DNA from: Acidovorax_G lacteus
GTDB taxonomy: Bacteria > Pseudomonadota > Gammaproteobacteria > Burkholderiales > Burkholderiaceae_C
Direction of reading: 5' to 3'
Assembly (NCBI RefSeq): GCF_039540375.1
Contig: NZ_BAABEX010000031.1
Location: forward strand, 54,239 to 118,238
Length of the DNA stretch: 64,000 nt
The notes beneath the pieces were generated by a model. That model worked only from the letters and a program-made list of their open reading frames with translations, did not search any database and had not been told where the DNA came from. Below, piece by piece: positions 62,117-64,000 of the stretch (positions are counted from its first letter, which is position 1; every line of letters begins with the position of its first letter). The translations under genes and the position numbers were made by a program.

Positions 62117-62170
62117 CGGACAAGATAAGCGGCCCGCAGAATGCGGGTCCGCTTGAGCGCAGAGTTAGAC
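62111..62170 (-). other. attC site, R-type (60 bp)
   Basis: Cores GGCTAAC and GTTAGAC. It is the attC of R4, between the two adjacent copies. Confidence 0.92.
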
Positions 62171-62360
62171 ACTGCGCTACAGAACAAAGAGTTGCCTGTG
62201 CCCAGTGGACTAGCACAAGCACCCCAAAAGCCTTGAACACCCCACAGCCCCAACAGGCGAAGCCCGCCACGGCGACCGCCCACCAGCGCACAAGCGCTTG
62301 AACGGGTGGCGGTGGTTTGCAAAGGCATGGGCTGTGCGGGCCGGAATGTGAACAGGCTAA
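62117..62360 (-). repeat. Repeated 244-bp cassette R4
   Basis: Fourth copy, 244 bp; the 71-aa frame is ATG 62328 to TAG 62113. Tandem with R3. Frame B starts at 62291. Confidence 0.88.
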
Positions 62361-62414
62361 CGGACAAGATAAGCGGCCCGCAGAATGCGGGTCCGCTTGA
62401 GCGCAGAGTTAGAC
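62355..62414 (-). other. attC site, R-type (60 bp)
   Basis: Cores GGCTAAC and GTTAGAC, body the same as the R-cassette sites, but here it closes the lipoprotein cassette (62462-63055) instead of an R cassette. This suggests attC exchange. Confidence 0.9.
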
Positions 62415-62461
62415 CCTGGACTGACATGTTGGACGCGCAGGGTGTCAACAGAACCGGGTTC

Positions 62462-63055
62462 TCAGTCATGACGCCGGTACTTATCGATGCGTTTTGAAAC
62501 CACAGGCCAGCCCGGGAGTTGGGCTTTCACTAGTTCACGCACTTCGTTTTCGCCGCTCGGCGTTAGCGCTGTCGCATAGTGAAATGTTCGATCCCCGGTG
62601 CGTTCAATCACGAAGTCGCCGAGGTACGTTACCTCGCCCGCTTGCAACTTTACGCACGCATCCTTACTGAGGTTACCCAACTGCGCAGAACGAACTGGCG
62701 GGATGGGGTAGTACTGGCCAAAGCGAATTTCATTCGTGCATATCCAGCCAGGTCGCACCTCATAGGCGACCAATTCCCCTACTCTTGTGAACGGCAAATA
62801 CAGCACACTGCCAGCTCCGAAATCCGTGGGGGCTCCCCATGAGAAGTCAGGTTCGGCTCCAGTTCCTCGGTGCACAAAATTAATATTCCCATCCTCTCTC
62901 TTCGAGAGTATGTTTACGCGAGAGACGAGCACGGCGCTGATCTTATTAGGCGTAGACGCAGTTTCATCCAAAGCTAAAACGGCGCGACGAGGGGGAGGTG
63001 TTTCGCAGGCGATCAAAAACGCGGCTGCGATCATGTACAACAAGCGGTATGTCAT
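62462..63055 (-). CDS. Cassette gene: lipoprotein, unknown
   Basis: About 197 aa. Signal peptide with lipobox LIAC (in AAAFLIACETPPP), then an unrecognised domain with VLVSRVNILSKREDGNINFV, GSVLYLPFTRVGELV and GEVTYLGDFVIERTGDRTF. ATG 63055 (MTYRLLYM) is preferred to 63061, which overlaps the attC core. Lower GC than the chromosome and typical of cassette cargo. Confidence 0.7.
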   Translation of the reverse strand: MTYRLLYMIAAAFLIACETPPPRRAVLALDETASTPNKISAVLVSRVNILSKREDGNINFVHRGTGAEPDFSWGAPTDFGAGSVLYLPFTRVGELVAYEVRPGWICTNEIRFGQYYPIPPVRSAQLGNLSKDACVKLQAGEVTYLGDFVIERTGDRTFHYATALTPSGENEVRELVKAQLPGWPVVSKRIDKYRRHD

Positions 63056-63059
63056 GAGC

Positions 63060-63137
63060 ATCTAACGTTCGACATGAGCGGCGGCTGGAGGCGGGCGAAG
63101 CACGCCGGAAGACGTCCGCTCGATGGACGGGTTAGGT
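63060..63137 (-). other. attC site (78 bp)
   Basis: Cores ATCTAAC (63060-63066) and GTTAGGT (63131-63137). It closes the GNAT cassette. Confidence 0.87.
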
Positions 63138-63147
63138 TGCATGGCAT

Positions 63148-63651
63148 TCATGGCGCAAGGATGGCCCACCGCTCATGATCTCGCCAGCGACCGCCGATTT
63201 TGAGGTACTTCGGCGAGTACCCCTCTTTTGCGAAGCCGCAGGAATGAACCAGCGCGATGGAAGCGATATTTCCCGGCTGAATGTTGGCCTCCAGCCGGTG
63301 AAGCTTTAGGGACTTGAACGCATGGCGAACAACCTGCAGAAGACCGGCCTTCATGAAGCCCTGGCGCTCATACCCGGCGAACGCGTAGTAGCCGAGGTAG
63401 CCGCTGCGGCATAGACCCAGCACCACGTTGGTGAGGTCGACGACTCCAACAATGGTGCCTTGCCCCGCCTCGCAAACAAGGAAGCCGTGATTAGCTGGCT
63501 CCCGCATGCGACCGACATACGTTTTGAATTGCTCCGGCGTTGACGGCGCTGTGACCCACGGGCGGTGCAAAGCACGACTTGCGAGTGCTCGCGCAATGAA
63601 CTCGCTTTGATCTGCAAGCTCCGGACGACGGAGAACGACACGGGGATTCAT
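63148..63651 (-). CDS. Cassette gene: RimJ/RimL-type GNAT acetyltransferase
   Basis: 167 aa. GTIVGVVDLTNVVLGLCRSGYLGYYAFAGYERQGFMKAGL holds the acetyl-CoA motif, and LKLHRLEANIQPGNIASIALVHSCGF is the RimJ/RimL-like C-terminal motif; it ends WRDHERWAIL. Acetylates a protein N-terminus or a small amine; substrate unknown. Starts ATG 63651. Confidence 0.92.
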   Translation of the reverse strand: MNPRVVLRRPELADQSEFIARALASRALHRPWVTAPSTPEQFKTYVGRMREPANHGFLVCEAGQGTIVGVVDLTNVVLGLCRSGYLGYYAFAGYERQGFMKAGLLQVVRHAFKSLKLHRLEANIQPGNIASIALVHSCGFAKEGYSPKYLKIGGRWRDHERWAILAP

Positions 63652-63654
63652 GTC

Positions 63655-63714
63655 ACCTAACGGACAAGATAAGCGGCCCGCAGAATGCGGGTCCGCTTGA
63701 GCGCAGAGTTAGAC
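63655..63714 (-). other. attC site, R-type (60 bp)
   Basis: Cores ACCTAAC and GTTAGAC. It is the attC of R5. Confidence 0.92.
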
Positions 63715-63904
63715 ACTACGCTACAGAAAAAAGCGCCGCCTGCGCCCGGTGGACTAGCACAAGCACCCAAAAAACCTTGAAAGCCCAAAGGCCCTAACAG
63801 GCGAAGCCCGCCACGGCGACCGCGCACCAGCGCACAGGCGCTTGAACGGGTGGCGGTTGTTTGCAAAGGCATGGGCTGTGCAGGCCGGAATGTGAAAAGG
63901 CTAA
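63661..63904 (-). repeat. Repeated 244-bp cassette R5
   Basis: Fifth copy, 244 bp. The 71-aa frame is ATG 63872 to TAG 63657. Frame B has an internal stop codon here, while the 71-aa frame stays open. Confidence 0.88.
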
Positions 63905-63958
63905 CGAACAAGGTAAGCGGCTGGCTGTAGGTCAGTCCGCTTGACCGCCGGGTTAGGC
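63899..63958 (-). other. attC site (60 bp, non-R body)
   Basis: Cores GGCTAAC and GTTAGGC with a different inner sequence (GGCTGGCTGTAGGTCAGTCC). It closes a cassette that lies beyond the right end of the window. Confidence 0.85.
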
Positions 63959-64000
63959 GCCATTGCGCCGCTGACCTTGAATTTGGGAAGGAACACGACG

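Noticed and set aside
61863..62301. Plus-strand frames (TDKISGPQNAGPLERRV...) in the repeat cassettes
   Set aside because: Interrupted by stops in R1 and R5, opposite to the cassette orientation, and largely a translation of attC.

Overview
The window is a GC-rich bacterial chromosome segment, most likely from a betaproteobacterium of the Comamonadaceae (Acidovorax-like). The evidence is the mnmG-rsmG-parA-parB order typical of the region near oriC, parS palindromes, IPTL-CTERM surface proteins, and two families of intergenic repeats that I associate with this group. There is no rRNA, tRNA, transposase, integrase or CRISPR array in the window, so the genus is an inference.

Layout. 1-3.1 kb: copper homeostasis, with a copZ-cueR operon divergent from the copA ATPase and a MerR-type 19-bp-spacer promoter on each side. 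3.2-9 kb: a chemoreceptor, a hemerythrin-like protein, an Old Yellow Enzyme reductase, an MFS carrier and a glutathione transferase. 9.1-11.9 kb: a leftward run (Crp-type regulator, DUF1772 protein, LysE exporter, FMN reductase, YkgJ-like protein). 11.9-18.8 kb: tRNA/rRNA modification and chromosome partitioning (mnmG, HhH gene, rsmG, lysE, parA, three small genes, parB) with parS sites inside and before mnmG. 19.2-24.1 kb: a membrane methyltransferase and a four-gene envelope lipoprotein cluster (COG3014-like, YcfL, LpoB, CsgG/LpoB-like) broken up by copies of one intergenic repeat. 24.4-36 kb: hydrolases, a Ca2+/cation antiporter, flavin reductase, AraC and Lrp regulators, an MFS carrier, gamma-glutamyltranspeptidase and a DUF3455 protein.

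35.3-50.6 kb: the ligase-associated DNA repair set (exonuclease, ATP-dependent ligase, alkyltransferase-like protein, Lhr-type helicase, PdeM nuclease), all leftward. It is interrupted between helicase and PdeM by about 8.6 kb carrying two rightward giant surface proteins. Each has 14 delta-60 repeats (49 residues), then fibronectin-type repeats, then an IPTL-CTERM sorting tail. 50.7-58.1 kb: a solute-binding protein behind a LacI-type palindrome, then small enzymes and small membrane proteins.

58.14-64 kb: the distal end of an integron cassette array. I count 12 complete attC sites plus one truncated terminal site, and 12 cassettes, all oriented leftward. The integrase should therefore lie beyond the right edge. 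Seven cassettes carry recognisable genes. Five are copies of one 244-bp cassette with an identical attC; each copy lies immediately 5' of a coding cassette or of another copy. They have no length variation despite sequence divergence. This repeated module is the least explained and most interesting object in the window.
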